Both the position numbers and the translations under genes were made by a program. Shown in pieces: positions 14,254 through 21,631 of a DNA stretch of 24,775 bases (position 1 is the stretch's first letter; every line of letters starts with the position of its first letter). The stretch spans positions 1 through 24,775 of IMG/VR virus record IMGVR_UViG_3300042389_000601, one strand, 5' to 3'. The DNA is from a virus. Under the pieces are notes generated by a model. The model worked only from the letters and a program-made list of their open reading frames with translations. It did not search any database and had not been told where the DNA came from.

Positions 14254-14781
14254 TTAGCGATTATTCGATTTTGTAAATTCTGCATCTTGATATGAGAAAG
14301 TGACAGTTTGTTTTAAATATGAATCTCTGTCATCAAAAGACAATTGAGCGGCGTCTATGTTTGTTATTAATACTCTATTGAGTCTAACTGCATATAGTGT
14401 ATTGCTTGCAGAATCCATAGCAACTATGTTTAAAGTGCCCCATAAATTATTTACATATTCTACAAAATAATCAGATTGACTTTTGGGACTTGCTTTTTCC
14501 ATAAATGCATACAAATCTGCCGTGGGGTTTCCAGCACCATCCAATCTGAAAGTGATATTGCATGTTTGTGCCGGTAATTTAGCATATGGGATTTTAATTA
14601 TGGGTTGTGTGTTATATTGAAAATCGGCAGTACCAAGAGCGAGTGCAGGAAATTCAACAGATTCTACTAAAATTTGATATGCGCTTAATGAAGTTCCTGG
14701 CAGAAAAATATCTACAGAAAATCTGTTTGGACGCACCAAACCGGTTATTGCTCTTAAACTACTGGCTACATCTGATGCCAT
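14254..14781 (-). CDS. Tail-tube-fold protein (gp54/gp19/gp3-like)
   Basis: A 175-residue protein with the arrangement of the T4 tail-tube superfamily: RPNRFSVDI start strand (17-25), VESVEFPALALG (about 41-52), IKIPYAKLP, TFRLDGAGNPTADLYAFMEK in the middle, and the closing VLITNIDAAQLSFDDRDSYLKQTVTFSYQDAEF. That closing segment matches the pattern of gp54 (SSPELSYEDNN..TTFNVTFAYR) and gp19. The fold is shared by the tube (gp19), the tube initiator (gp54), the cap (gp48) and the terminator (gp3), so the exact role is open; among hub-assembly genes gp54 is the first guess. An AAGGAAG ribosome binding site precedes the ATG, which overlaps the upstream stop as TAATG. Confidence 0.65.
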   Translation of the reverse strand: MASDVASSLRAITGLVRPNRFSVDIFLPGTSLSAYQILVESVEFPALALGTADFQYNTQPIIKIPYAKLPAQTCNITFRLDGAGNPTADLYAFMEKASPKSQSDYFVEYVNNLWGTLNIVAMDSASNTLYAVRLNRVLITNIDAAQLSFDDRDSYLKQTVTFSYQDAEFTKSNNR

Positions 14782-15350
14782 TAAGATACTTCCTTGCGTA
14801 TTTCAGAATACAAATTTGCTGGATTTACTCCCTTAAAAACTGGAAGAAACGCAAAATTTGTCCATTCTTCTGGTGTTGTTATTTTAGGTTTACCCATTAT
14901 GTTTTTTGGTAAATAATTGTTAAAAACTGTGCCATAATATTTAGCAAATATTTTCTTATTCAACAAGGACAAAATTTTAACTCTTACCTTTTGGGGATCT
15001 CTTTCGTTGTAATTATACAAAAGATTATTCATCAGTAGAATCATTTTAAATCTATCCATTGGTGGTATATAATGCAAATTTATTCCAGAAAACATCGATC
15101 CAGATATGCCTGTTACTATCACTAAAGGATAACGATCAAATATCCTATCCTTAGATTTGGGTATATAACGAAAAAGTAAAACCTGTCCAGTTAATTTTCT
15201 TTTTAGATTTTTAGAAGGATCTAGAAGAAATTGCTTATAGTCATCGGGTTTTCCTTTTTGGGATTTGTTTATTCCCCGCATACTATCCCTCAACCACGAT
15301 ATTGCGGTTTGTGGGTTACGATTCGGATTCTGGGGGTTCTTCTTTTCCAA
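14781..15350 (-). CDS. Conserved T4-superfamily assembly protein (unnamed)
   Basis: Up to 189 residues. The centre reads GQVLLFRYIPKSKDRIFDRYPLVIVTG, then GINLHYIPPMDRFKMILL, and later PEEWTNFAFLPVF. This D-(Y/F)PLV..G-NLHY-PP..R pattern with an (E)EW..AxFLP end is widespread in T4-type phages next to gp4, and I recall it only as a conserved virion-assembly protein; gp2 (DNA end protector) is a possible identity because T4 genes 2 and 4 are neighbours, but T4 gp2 is longer. Start choice is uncertain. A TTG at 15350 gives 189 residues, overlaps gp4 by 35 bases and keeps a likely conserved AISWLRD segment. The ATG at 15281, with GAGGG 5 bases upstream, gives 166 residues. Confidence 0.6.
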   Translation of the reverse strand: MEKKNPQNPNRNPQTAISWLRDSMRGINKSQKGKPDDYKQFLLDPSKNLKRKLTGQVLLFRYIPKSKDRIFDRYPLVIVTGISGSMFSGINLHYIPPMDRFKMILLMNNLLYNYNERDPQKVRVKILSLLNKKIFAKYYGTVFNNYLPKNIMGKPKITTPEEWTNFAFLPVFKGVNPANLYSEIRKEVS

Positions 15351-15777
15351 AAAGTTCTTTTTCTGTTATTATTTTAAATTTCCAGTTTCTTTTATTAGCA
15401 AATTCTTCCGCAAAAGCCCATTTTGATTTATTTATTTGCCATTCAACAACTTCCTGTAAGTAACCTTTAGTTATTTTCTTTTTCTTTGCGGGTTCTTGAC
15501 ACTTTCTATGGGGTTTTATTTCTACCATATATGTCTGCACAGAGCCGTCTTTTTCTTTAACCTGTATAACAAAATCCACAAAATAACGGTGATAACGCTT
15601 ATCTACAGGAGAAAGATATGGTATTGGTAGTTCTTCAGAAGCCCAATTTATTATGTTTTCCGTATTATCACAAAATGTCATAAATTTACGTTCCCACAGA
15701 GAACGGTACACAATATTATTGGGATCTCCCTTGTACTTAGAGGGATTCTTTGGCTTAAATCTTCCTTTATACGACAT
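15316..15777 (-). CDS. 4: gp4 head completion protein, PD-(D/E)XK nuclease fold
   Basis: A 153-residue protein (T4 gp4 is about 150) needed to finish the DNA-filled head before tail joining. YKGRFKPKNPSKYKGDPNNIVYRSLWERKFM at the N-terminus is diagnostic of gp4 in T4-like phages. A TnsA/PD-(D/E)XK nuclease core is visible: E29 (LWERKF), D68 (YFVDFV) and E86-I-K88 (YMVEIKP), suggesting it can trim DNA ends. First gene of the minus-strand assembly block. It has no Shine-Dalgarno sequence in the 30 bases upstream, while a CTAAATA late-promoter-like motif sits only 6 bases before the ATG, so a leaderless late mRNA is possible. Confidence 0.9.
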   Translation of the reverse strand: MSYKGRFKPKNPSKYKGDPNNIVYRSLWERKFMTFCDNTENIINWASEELPIPYLSPVDKRYHRYFVDFVIQVKEKDGSVQTYMVEIKPHRKCQEPAKKKKITKGYLQEVVEWQINKSKWAFAEEFANKRNWKFKIITEKELFGKEEPPESES

Positions 15778-15780
15778 ACA

Positions 15781-15806
15781 TAGTATTTAGAAAAGGATTA
15801 ATACTA
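15781..15806. repeat. Inverted repeat in the divergent gp4/gp48 gap
   Basis: TAGTATT (15781-15787) and AATACTA (15800-15806) are perfect 7-base complements around 12 bases. The centre contains AAAAGGA, the gp48 ribosome binding site, so in plus-strand mRNA the site would lie in the loop of a hairpin that ends 1 base before the ATG. As DNA it could be a dyad operator for both directions. Size is modest in AT-rich DNA. Confidence 0.5.
15784..15790 (-). promoter_or_regulatory. Candidate late promoter (CTAAATA) for gp4 block
   Basis: CTAAATA on the minus strand, 6 bases before the gp4 ATG, resembles the T4 late element TATAAATA and the CTAAATA motif reported for marine T4-like phages. Initiation from it would fall at or next to the start codon. 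The motif is short and AT-rich, so chance is a real alternative. Confidence 0.3.
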
Positions 15807-15807
15807 C

Positions 15808-16539
15808 ATGGCAACCAATGTAAATTTAGTACCAACCGATGTTCGTCAAGGTAATTTTGACAGCAATATGATGTATTCCAATATACAAATACTGGAAAAC
15901 GAAATAGGTGCAGGTAATACCGCAGCAACAATAGCAAACTATTATTTGCAATTACCAAAAGAACTAAGTGATTTGTATAGTGCAGATTGGCAACAAGAAG
16001 AATTAGGTGCGGACTTTTTAAATAGATTAGCAATGCGGGTTGCCGGTACTCAAGGACCAGATGTAGATGCAGGAACACTTGGAGATGCTGGTTTAGAGTT
16101 GATGGAAAAAATAGGTATTGGTGGATTTGCAAAAGATATTGGTAGACGAAATGGTACTGTAAAAAATCCATTAAATACTTTATTGTTTAGAAATGCAAAT
16201 TTGCGTCAGTTCCAAATGACTTGGGATTTTATGCCAATTGATAAAACATTTGCTCAAAAATATAGTGATCTATTAAAACAATTAAGAAGTGGAATGCATC
16301 CGAGTGTTGGTGGCGTTGGTTATTCAACACCAAAGGTTTTTAAACTCAAAATTGTTGTTGCTCAAAAAACAATTTTTGCTACAGATTTGTGTGCGCTAAC
16401 AAATATAACCTATAATCCTTTCGGTTCCGGTTTACCTGCATTCCATAAAGATGGTGAACCAGTACACTCTACGTTGACTTTAGAATTTCAAGAACTTCTT
16501 CCCCTCACCAGAGAAAAAGTGGAAGAACTTTACAAGTAA
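15808..16539 (+). CDS. 48: gp48-like baseplate tail-tube cap protein
   Basis: A 243-residue protein (T4 gp48 is longer, about 364). It would sit on the central baseplate and help start tube polymerisation. Recognised by YYLQLPKELSDLYSADWQQEELG (about 45-67), NPLNTLLFRNANLRQFQMTWDFMPID (about 119-144), LKQLRSGMHPS, a CALTNITYNPFG strand, and the closing HSTLTLEFQELLPLTREKVEE. These match the gp48 pattern of T4-type phages (NP...LF...R.F.F...F.P; MHP; TLSMEF.EL..LT...). The second half has the tail-tube fold. The AAAAGGA ribosome binding site is 10 bases before the ATG and lies inside an inverted repeat. First gene of the plus-strand baseplate operon. Confidence 0.78.
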   Translation: MATNVNLVPTDVRQGNFDSNMMYSNIQILENEIGAGNTAATIANYYLQLPKELSDLYSADWQQEELGADFLNRLAMRVAGTQGPDVDAGTLGDAGLELMEKIGIGGFAKDIGRRNGTVKNPLNTLLFRNANLRQFQMTWDFMPIDKTFAQKYSDLLKQLRSGMHPSVGGVGYSTPKVFKLKIVVAQKTIFATDLCALTNITYNPFGSGLPAFHKDGEPVHSTLTLEFQELLPLTREKVEELYK

Positions 16540-16548
16540 AGGTCATAA

Positions 16549-17283
16549 ATGTATTTTAATAAATTGGGAACAACACAATATGGCGATGTAACAATTCCAG
16601 ACATATTCAAAAGAATTGTTTCACTTTCCTCTGAGTTTAATAAAAGTGATTTAGTTGAACAATATGAAATTTCAGAGGGAGAAACACCCGAAAGTTTATC
16701 CTTCTCATATTATGGTAAAGTTGATTATTATTGGGTAATATTAATAACAAATAATATAAAGAGTAGATTCTTTGATTGGCCAATGGCTTCAACAGAATTG
16801 GGTTCTTATATTGAAGCAAAATATGGAAACAAAAGTGCTTTGTTCTTTGAGGATACATCTTTGTTGGGATTTAGTAATTTTGGTGAAGTAAAATACGTCA
16901 CAAAAGATAGTTACAAATTTAAAGTATTTGAATCGGATAGAAACTTAAATAAATTAGTAACAGAAAAAATATCACCATCTCAACTTTTGCAAGAATCTGT
17001 AATAAATTTGTTGGATAAAGACGAAAATGTTTTAACAGGTAAAGAAGTACAAAGAGTAGTTTATGAAAATGAAACAGCATTACATCATATAAATTCTCCC
17101 TCTGATTCTCGTTTGCTGTTGAATGGTTACATCAACAGTAACACTGGAACTAATAATATTTTTGTTTCAAACGCAGATTATGAAACCGCAGAAAACGAAA
17201 AACGAAGAAACATTTTCTTAATTAGACCACAATATATTACGACTTTTGTTAGTAATTTTAAATCACTCGCACAGGTAGATTGA
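16549..17283 (+). CDS. 53: gp53 baseplate wedge protein
   Basis: A 244-residue wedge component (T4 gp53 is 196) that joins wedges to the central hub. It opens with IPDIFKRI and contains a LysM-like segment EQYEISEGETPESLSFSYYGKVDYYWVILITNN (37-69), the classic gp53 signature, followed by FFDWPMASTELGSYIEAKYG. The C-terminus (YETAENEKRRNIFLIRPQYITTFVSNF) is also typical. The insert between about 100 and 200 makes it longer than T4 gp53. AAAGG lies 6 bases upstream of the ATG; the next gene starts 1 base after its stop. Confidence 0.88.
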   Translation: MYFNKLGTTQYGDVTIPDIFKRIVSLSSEFNKSDLVEQYEISEGETPESLSFSYYGKVDYYWVILITNNIKSRFFDWPMASTELGSYIEAKYGNKSALFFEDTSLLGFSNFGEVKYVTKDSYKFKVFESDRNLNKLVTEKISPSQLLQESVINLLDKDENVLTGKEVQRVVYENETALHHINSPSDSRLLLNGYINSNTGTNNIFVSNADYETAENEKRRNIFLIRPQYITTFVSNFKSLAQVD

Positions 17284-17284
17284 A

Positions 17285-18580
17285 ATGATTAATAGCGTTC
17301 TACTAACAAATAAACCTACTATAACTTTAAACGGTATTGATATTACCGAAATAGTAACAGGTTTAACTATAACTGAGAGTCTTTTTGATCCAGTTTTGAG
17401 GGGTCATTTGACTACTCTTAATACGGCCAGCGCAAATCTATACCAAAGAACAGGTTCGCTTGGAGCATTATCTCCTATTGATTTTTCCATTAATAGTCTG
17501 TTTAAAGGAAATACAGAAAAAACTATAAAAACTAAAGACATGTTTGTGTATAAGATAATGCCAGGATCAGAAATACCAGGCACAACTAATACTGAAATCA
17601 TGTGTTATTTTGCCACTAAACCATTGTTTGTCAACAATAGCAGAATGATATCAAAATACTATGATGATACCATATCAAACATGGTAAAATCTTTTTGTAA
17701 AGAAATTGATATACAATGTGATATCCAAGAAACTGAAGGAAAAGTCAAAAGAGTATTCACATACGATTCACCATTTTCCCATATAATTTTATTGTCCAAA
17801 CAAGCAAGATCTAAAGAAAATCCAAAAAACGTAGATTACGTATTTTATCAAGACATAGACAATAAACACCATTTTATTACTATATCTAAATTTAAAGAAA
17901 AAGAAGTAAAATGGAAATATAAAGTATTACAACCACATCCCGAATTAACTACAGAAGAGGCAAAATATAGTGTAATTCGTCATAGTGGTGAGGGGTTTTC
18001 TCCTTTCGAAAATGCTTTAGAAGGATTATATTCTTCTGAAATTGTTTCATTTGATAGTACTACCGGAGATTACTTCTCAAAAACCCATGTTTATGATAAA
18101 AACAAATATAGTACCATTTCAAATAAAGCCATAATTAACGTAGAAAAAGAATCAGAATTTAAAAAAATAGCAAACAGTGCTGTTGCAGTACGAAGATTTA
18201 ATAAGCAAAGATTTTTACACGATTGTTCAGAAGAACCGGCAGGACAAGATGGTGTTGGTTTACAAGACGATTGGGCTGGAAATCGAATGGGTTCCATGCA
18301 GCAAATGGACCAAATTGTAATGTATTTAAATGTACCCGGTAATAGTGAAATGAAAGTTGGAGATTTAATAGAAGTTCGCAAGATGCTGAATGAAGCATAT
18401 ATTGAACAATCCGGAGTTCAGATGCAAGAGAAAGATGTATTTTTGACTGGCAAATTTTTAATTACAGCAATATCACATGATATCAGTTTAAAAAGTGGTG
18501 GAACTGCTGGTACTCCATCTTCAACATATACGATGCGTATAAAGGCAGTAAAAGATTCTAAAGGAGATGAATATGCCTAA
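17285..18580 (+). CDS. 27: gp27-like baseplate central hub protein
   Basis: A 431-residue protein; T4 gp27 (391) forms the trimeric collar that carries the gp5 spike and continues the tube channel. It shows the gp27/gpD-type hub layout: an N-terminal tube-like barrel (SVLLTNKPTITLNGIDITEIVTGLTITESLFDPVLRGHLTTL), a FNILLSKQAR-like helix written here as SHIILLSKQARSK near residue 165, a DYVFYQDID strand, and a C-terminal barrel with VMYLNVPGNSEMKVGDLIEVRKML and FLTGKFLITAISHDI. It precedes gp5 directly, unlike T4, where 27 and 5 are apart. Hub-family membership is secure; naming it gp27 rests on position and layout. Confidence 0.75.
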   Translation: MINSVLLTNKPTITLNGIDITEIVTGLTITESLFDPVLRGHLTTLNTASANLYQRTGSLGALSPIDFSINSLFKGNTEKTIKTKDMFVYKIMPGSEIPGTTNTEIMCYFATKPLFVNNSRMISKYYDDTISNMVKSFCKEIDIQCDIQETEGKVKRVFTYDSPFSHIILLSKQARSKENPKNVDYVFYQDIDNKHHFITISKFKEKEVKWKYKVLQPHPELTTEEAKYSVIRHSGEGFSPFENALEGLYSSEIVSFDSTTGDYFSKTHVYDKNKYSTISNKAIINVEKESEFKKIANSAVAVRRFNKQRFLHDCSEEPAGQDGVGLQDDWAGNRMGSMQQMDQIVMYLNVPGNSEMKVGDLIEVRKMLNEAYIEQSGVQMQEKDVFLTGKFLITAISHDISLKSGGTAGTPSSTYTMRIKAVKDSKGDEYA

Positions 18581-19421
18581 TAATCATTTGGGTGATCCTA
18601 CATTTAGGTGGTGGTGGGGTTGTGTTGAAGATAGAATGGACCCATTACAAAAGGGAAGAGTTCGAGTCAGAATACACGGTTATCATAGTCCATTTAAAAA
18701 AGATATTCCAACTGAGGGTTTGCCTTGGGCCGAAGTAATACAACCAGCCACAACGGGAAATTCACCGCAAGCGACAGCGGTAGGATTGCATGAAGGATTA
18801 TGGGTATTTGGATTCTTTAAAGATGGTGTTGAATGTCAACAACCAGTAGTTGTTGGATGGTTGCCAACTTTACCGGAAGAACCCCCAAAGGAAGAAACCA
18901 AAGGTATTGATACTCTCCAACAAAAAGATACAGAATCTGAAACTTTCCAAAAAAATTATGGTGATGGATTCCGTGATCCAAGAAAACAAGAAGATCTTAA
19001 AAAATATCCATCAAAAGAAGTAAAAAGAAATTATCCACTTGGAAATCAAGAATCTTCTGAAAAACGTGGTGTTCAACTAGAAGAATTAGAACCTAAAAAA
19101 CAAACTGATCGTTTGGGTAGAGCAATAACGATAAACGATAAAACAAAAATAAAAGAAACAATAATAGAATTAAAAAAAACACCACGACCAGAAGGATTGC
19201 TGGACTCGGCACCAATCGCAGATATTGATATTGAGGAGTATTTTGAATGTGGTGTGGTGAATAAAAGTGAAGCAAATAAAGGTACATTGAGTGGGTTGGG
19301 TTCTGGAAATAATTCATTTAAAAGCAGTATAGAGGCTTCCAAATTTGACAACTGGAAATTGACAAAAGAAAAACCATTAAATTCTTCCAACAAAGAAATA
19401 TTAGGATGTAATGACTCATGA
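18573..19421 (+). CDS. 5: gp5 N-terminal part: OB-fold spike base, no lysozyme
   Basis: A 282-residue protein homologous to the N-terminal OB domain of T4 gp5: FRWWWGCVEDRMDPLQKGRVRVRIHGYH (11-38) and IPTEGLPWAEVIQPAT (45-60) match T4 VGVVEDRMDPLKLGRVRVRV and IPTEKLPWMSVIQP. EGLWVFGFFKDG..QQPVVVGWLP closes the fold by about residue 100. The rest is a long charged, probably disordered tail ending GCNDS. The T4 lysozyme domain is absent: there is no room for it and no matching motif. The start at 18573 is preferred over ATG 18567 because AAGGAG (18561-18566) directly abuts the earlier ATG but is 6 bases from this one. The stop overlaps the spike gene by 4 bases (ATGA). Confidence 0.88.
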   Translation: MPNNHLGDPTFRWWWGCVEDRMDPLQKGRVRVRIHGYHSPFKKDIPTEGLPWAEVIQPATTGNSPQATAVGLHEGLWVFGFFKDGVECQQPVVVGWLPTLPEEPPKEETKGIDTLQQKDTESETFQKNYGDGFRDPRKQEDLKKYPSKEVKRNYPLGNQESSEKRGVQLEELEPKKQTDRLGRAITINDKTKIKETIIELKKTPRPEGLLDSAPIADIDIEEYFECGVVNKSEANKGTLSGLGSGNNSFKSSIEASKFDNWKLTKEKPLNSSNKEILGCNDS

Positions 19422-20962
19422 GCGAATGCGATAAACCAAATATAGTTTCAGAACAAAATTCTGGAAAAGAAATTACAGGCAAGGGAAGACCAACTTCTGG
19501 TAAAACAATAAATCTTCCTTCTGGTGATAATGTTTCTGCAACAACTCCAGAGTCTACACAAAAAACTAAAGGTAATGTTACAGTAAAAGGTGGAGTCACA
19601 GCCGGTAATCCACAAGCATCTGCTTCTGCCCAAAATACCCCAACACAATCCGGTGGTGGGGGTGGAGGTGGTGGGGGGGGACAAGGTTCCGGAGATTCCG
19701 GTTTTGCAACTTGTTCAAACAAACAATGGAAACAACCAGAAACAGAACACGGAAGAGTAAAAGGTGAAGAAATTGAACCAAAAGATCCGTGTGGTGGTAA
19801 AGAAAAGAAAAGCAAAGAATTTAAGCCAGTATCAATATATCCTTTTAATAAAGCGTTTCAAAGTGAAAGCGGTCATTTAATAGAAATGGACGATACGCCA
19901 GGTAGTGAACGAATTTCGTTGTTCCATCGTTCTGGTTCAAATGTAGAATATTATCCAAATGGCGATGTAGTGGAACAAAATGTAAGAGATCATTATTTCC
20001 ATGTGTTTAGGGATAACTATGCACATCTTGGTGGGTATTCTACAGTCACTGTAGATAAAGGACTAAAAATCCTAGTAAATGAAAACAAAGAAGAAAACAC
20101 TAAAGAGAAAAATGTAAACTTTGACATTTTTATATCTGGTAATTCCAATGTTAATATTTACATTGAAAAAGGAAATATGAATGTTTCTGTTGCTGAGGGG
20201 GATGCAAATATAAGATTAAATAAAGGTGATGTGAATATCCTCCAAGATGAAGGAAATTATAATCATACAGTTGGTGGTGATTATAATTTAGAAGTAAAAG
20301 GACATATGCACGTGGTAGTTGGTGGGGATGTTGTGAACGAAATAGGAGGAAATAGAGATGAAAGAATTGATGGAGATTTTGATCAAAAATATCTCACAAA
20401 CAGTTCGGGTTATTTGGGTGAATATTTGTTGGGCAATAAGAGAACTTATATCGGCGGAAATCAAATAACCGAAGTTGTTGGTAACATTAATGAAAAAGGA
20501 CAACACAAAAAACAAGAACTCCAATCTCAAGAAAAAACCATATATGGATCTTTTGTGACAAAAACCGGAGGAAATTGGTGGTTGGCTTCTACTGCTGGTA
20601 TACAGATAGAAGGATTGCAAACTATAACGATTAAATCTAAATTGGATATGGATATATTTGGGGCAGAATATAATGGGAAAATGCGGATATATTCCGGGAA
20701 TACTTTAGAATTAATTGGAGAAAAGTTTACAGTATTGCGTTCTGCTACCGATAAAATTGAACTAAAAAGTTCAAAAAATGTTACACTCAAAACCCCATTG
20801 CTTTATAAACCCGACGATAAAAAAGCACCACCATTCAGTCCAGATCCTAAACCACTGAATTTAGACAATCCAAGTGAATATCAAACATCAAAACCGTCAA
20901 ATACTAAAGATTTTATGCAAAACAATAAGAAGGAATGGGTGCCAACTAGCGCCAAAAAATAA
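19418..20962 (+). CDS. gp5 C-terminal part: beta-helix membrane-piercing spike
   Basis: A 514-residue protein corresponding to T4 gp5C, the needle that punctures the outer membrane. Residues 1-135 are low complexity (Ser/Thr/Lys/Gly) with a ten-glycine run (79-88). FNKAFQSESGHLIEMDDTPGSERISLFHRSG (143-173) matches T4 ETESGHIQEFDDTPGQERYRLVHPTG. From about 235 to 325, octad-type repeats (VxGxNxxI spacing, e.g. IEKGNMNVSVAEGDANIRLNKGDVN) predict a triple-stranded beta-helix. A second repeat-like run reaches about 440, then a Pro/Lys-rich tail. Coding this piece as its own gene separates what T4 produces by proteolysis. Translation probably reinitiates at ATGA. Confidence 0.85.
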   Translation: MSECDKPNIVSEQNSGKEITGKGRPTSGKTINLPSGDNVSATTPESTQKTKGNVTVKGGVTAGNPQASASAQNTPTQSGGGGGGGGGGQGSGDSGFATCSNKQWKQPETEHGRVKGEEIEPKDPCGGKEKKSKEFKPVSIYPFNKAFQSESGHLIEMDDTPGSERISLFHRSGSNVEYYPNGDVVEQNVRDHYFHVFRDNYAHLGGYSTVTVDKGLKILVNENKEENTKEKNVNFDIFISGNSNVNIYIEKGNMNVSVAEGDANIRLNKGDVNILQDEGNYNHTVGGDYNLEVKGHMHVVVGGDVVNEIGGNRDERIDGDFDQKYLTNSSGYLGEYLLGNKRTYIGGNQITEVVGNINEKGQHKKQELQSQEKTIYGSFVTKTGGNWWLASTAGIQIEGLQTITIKSKLDMDIFGAEYNGKMRIYSGNTLELIGEKFTVLRSATDKIELKSSKNVTLKTPLLYKPDDKKAPPFSPDPKPLNLDNPSEYQTSKPSNTKDFMQNNKKEWVPTSAKK

Positions 20963-20968
20963 TAAATA
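20962..20968 (+). promoter_or_regulatory. Candidate late promoter (ATAAATA) before the GAF gene
   Basis: ATAAATA lies 27 bases before the ATG at 20996 in the only sizeable gap (33 bases) of the baseplate operon, at a distance suitable for a short leader carrying the GGGGAAG ribosome binding site. It resembles the T4 late element but is AT-rich and overlaps the previous stop, so support is weak. Confidence 0.25.
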
Positions 20969-20995
20969 ATGATACGCACTTAACGGGGAAGAATT

Positions 20996-21631
20996 ATGTT
21001 TTTACTATTTAAATCAATAACTCCTGATATGTGGTATACGGCTGGATTTGCGCTGGTATCATTTATTGTTGGAATAAGTTTTTCGTTATTGAACGTTTTT
21101 CAAAAAAGAAAAACACATAAATTATTTACCAATTCGGAAAAAGATTTTACAAAAATACACACTCAAGTAAATGAAGTTTTGACAGAACTTAGATTGCAAT
21201 TAGATTGTGCAAGAGTTTATATTTCACAATTTCATAATGGTGGAGATTTTTTTAGTGGAGAGAGTATTTTAAAGTTTTCAATAACGCATGAATCATGTTC
21301 CCTAGGTGTCGCACAAACTATAGATCAACAGCAAGGTGTTTTGCTTACAAGATTTGTAGAAAAATTAAAAATTCTACAAGAAGATGAACCAAGAATAATA
21401 TTTACAAACACTTTGATTGATAGTCACTTTAAAGGATTTATGGAATCAAGAAACACTATTGCTTTTATTCTTGTTCCAATGAAAAAACACAACACAATTT
21501 CTCCTTTCGGTTATATTTGTTGTGAATGGTGCTCTTGGAACCACGCAGAAAGCATAAATCCAAATAAAACAATAGATCATTTGGAAAAAGATGTACGAAT
21601 ACTTAACACCCTATTAATAAAACATGGCTAA
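20996..21631 (+). CDS. Membrane-anchored GAF-like sensor domain protein
   Basis: A 211-residue protein with one N-terminal membrane helix (about 12-34, YTAGFALVSFIVGISFSLLNVF) followed by a basic QKRKTHK stop-transfer (C-terminus cytoplasmic expected), a linker helix (45-68), and a GAF-like domain (about 66-185). The latter is suggested by CARVYISQFHNGGDFFSGESILKFSITHE, a mid-domain FVEKLKILQEDEPRIIF.., and RNTIAFILVPMKKHNTISPFGYICCEW. GAF domains bind cyclic nucleotides or other small molecules. No output domain is attached. It lies between the spike gene and gp25 and overlaps gp25 by 8 bases, so it is made with late structural proteins. No T4 counterpart is known to me. Role unknown: virion component, injected protein or host-membrane signalling protein. 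Confidence 0.65.
   Translation: MFLLFKSITPDMWYTAGFALVSFIVGISFSLLNVFQKRKTHKLFTNSEKDFTKIHTQVNEVLTELRLQLDCARVYISQFHNGGDFFSGESILKFSITHESCSLGVAQTIDQQQGVLLTRFVEKLKILQEDEPRIIFTNTLIDSHFKGFMESRNTIAFILVPMKKHNTISPFGYICCEWCSWNHAESINPNKTIDHLEKDVRILNTLLIKHG

Noticed and set aside
15740-15807. Sigma70 promoter for the gp48 operon (TTGGCT and TATA-like hexamers)
   Set aside because: No -35/-10 pair with 16-18 base spacing; the hexamers found are unsuitably placed.
18567-18572. ATG two codons upstream of the chosen gp5 start
   Set aside because: The AAGGAG ribosome site directly abuts it, leaving no spacing, whereas it is 6 bases from the ATG at 18573.
19400-19425. Programmed frameshift fusing the two gp5 parts
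   Set aside because: The second frame is closed by TGA at 19412-19414, only 3 bases before its ATG, and no slippery heptamer lies in the overlap.
19318-19815. Minus-strand frame of 165 codons with a poly-proline run
   Set aside because: It is the antisense of the poly-glycine spike linker (CC-rich antisense of GG codons); no start signals, and the plus-strand gene has clear gp5C homology.
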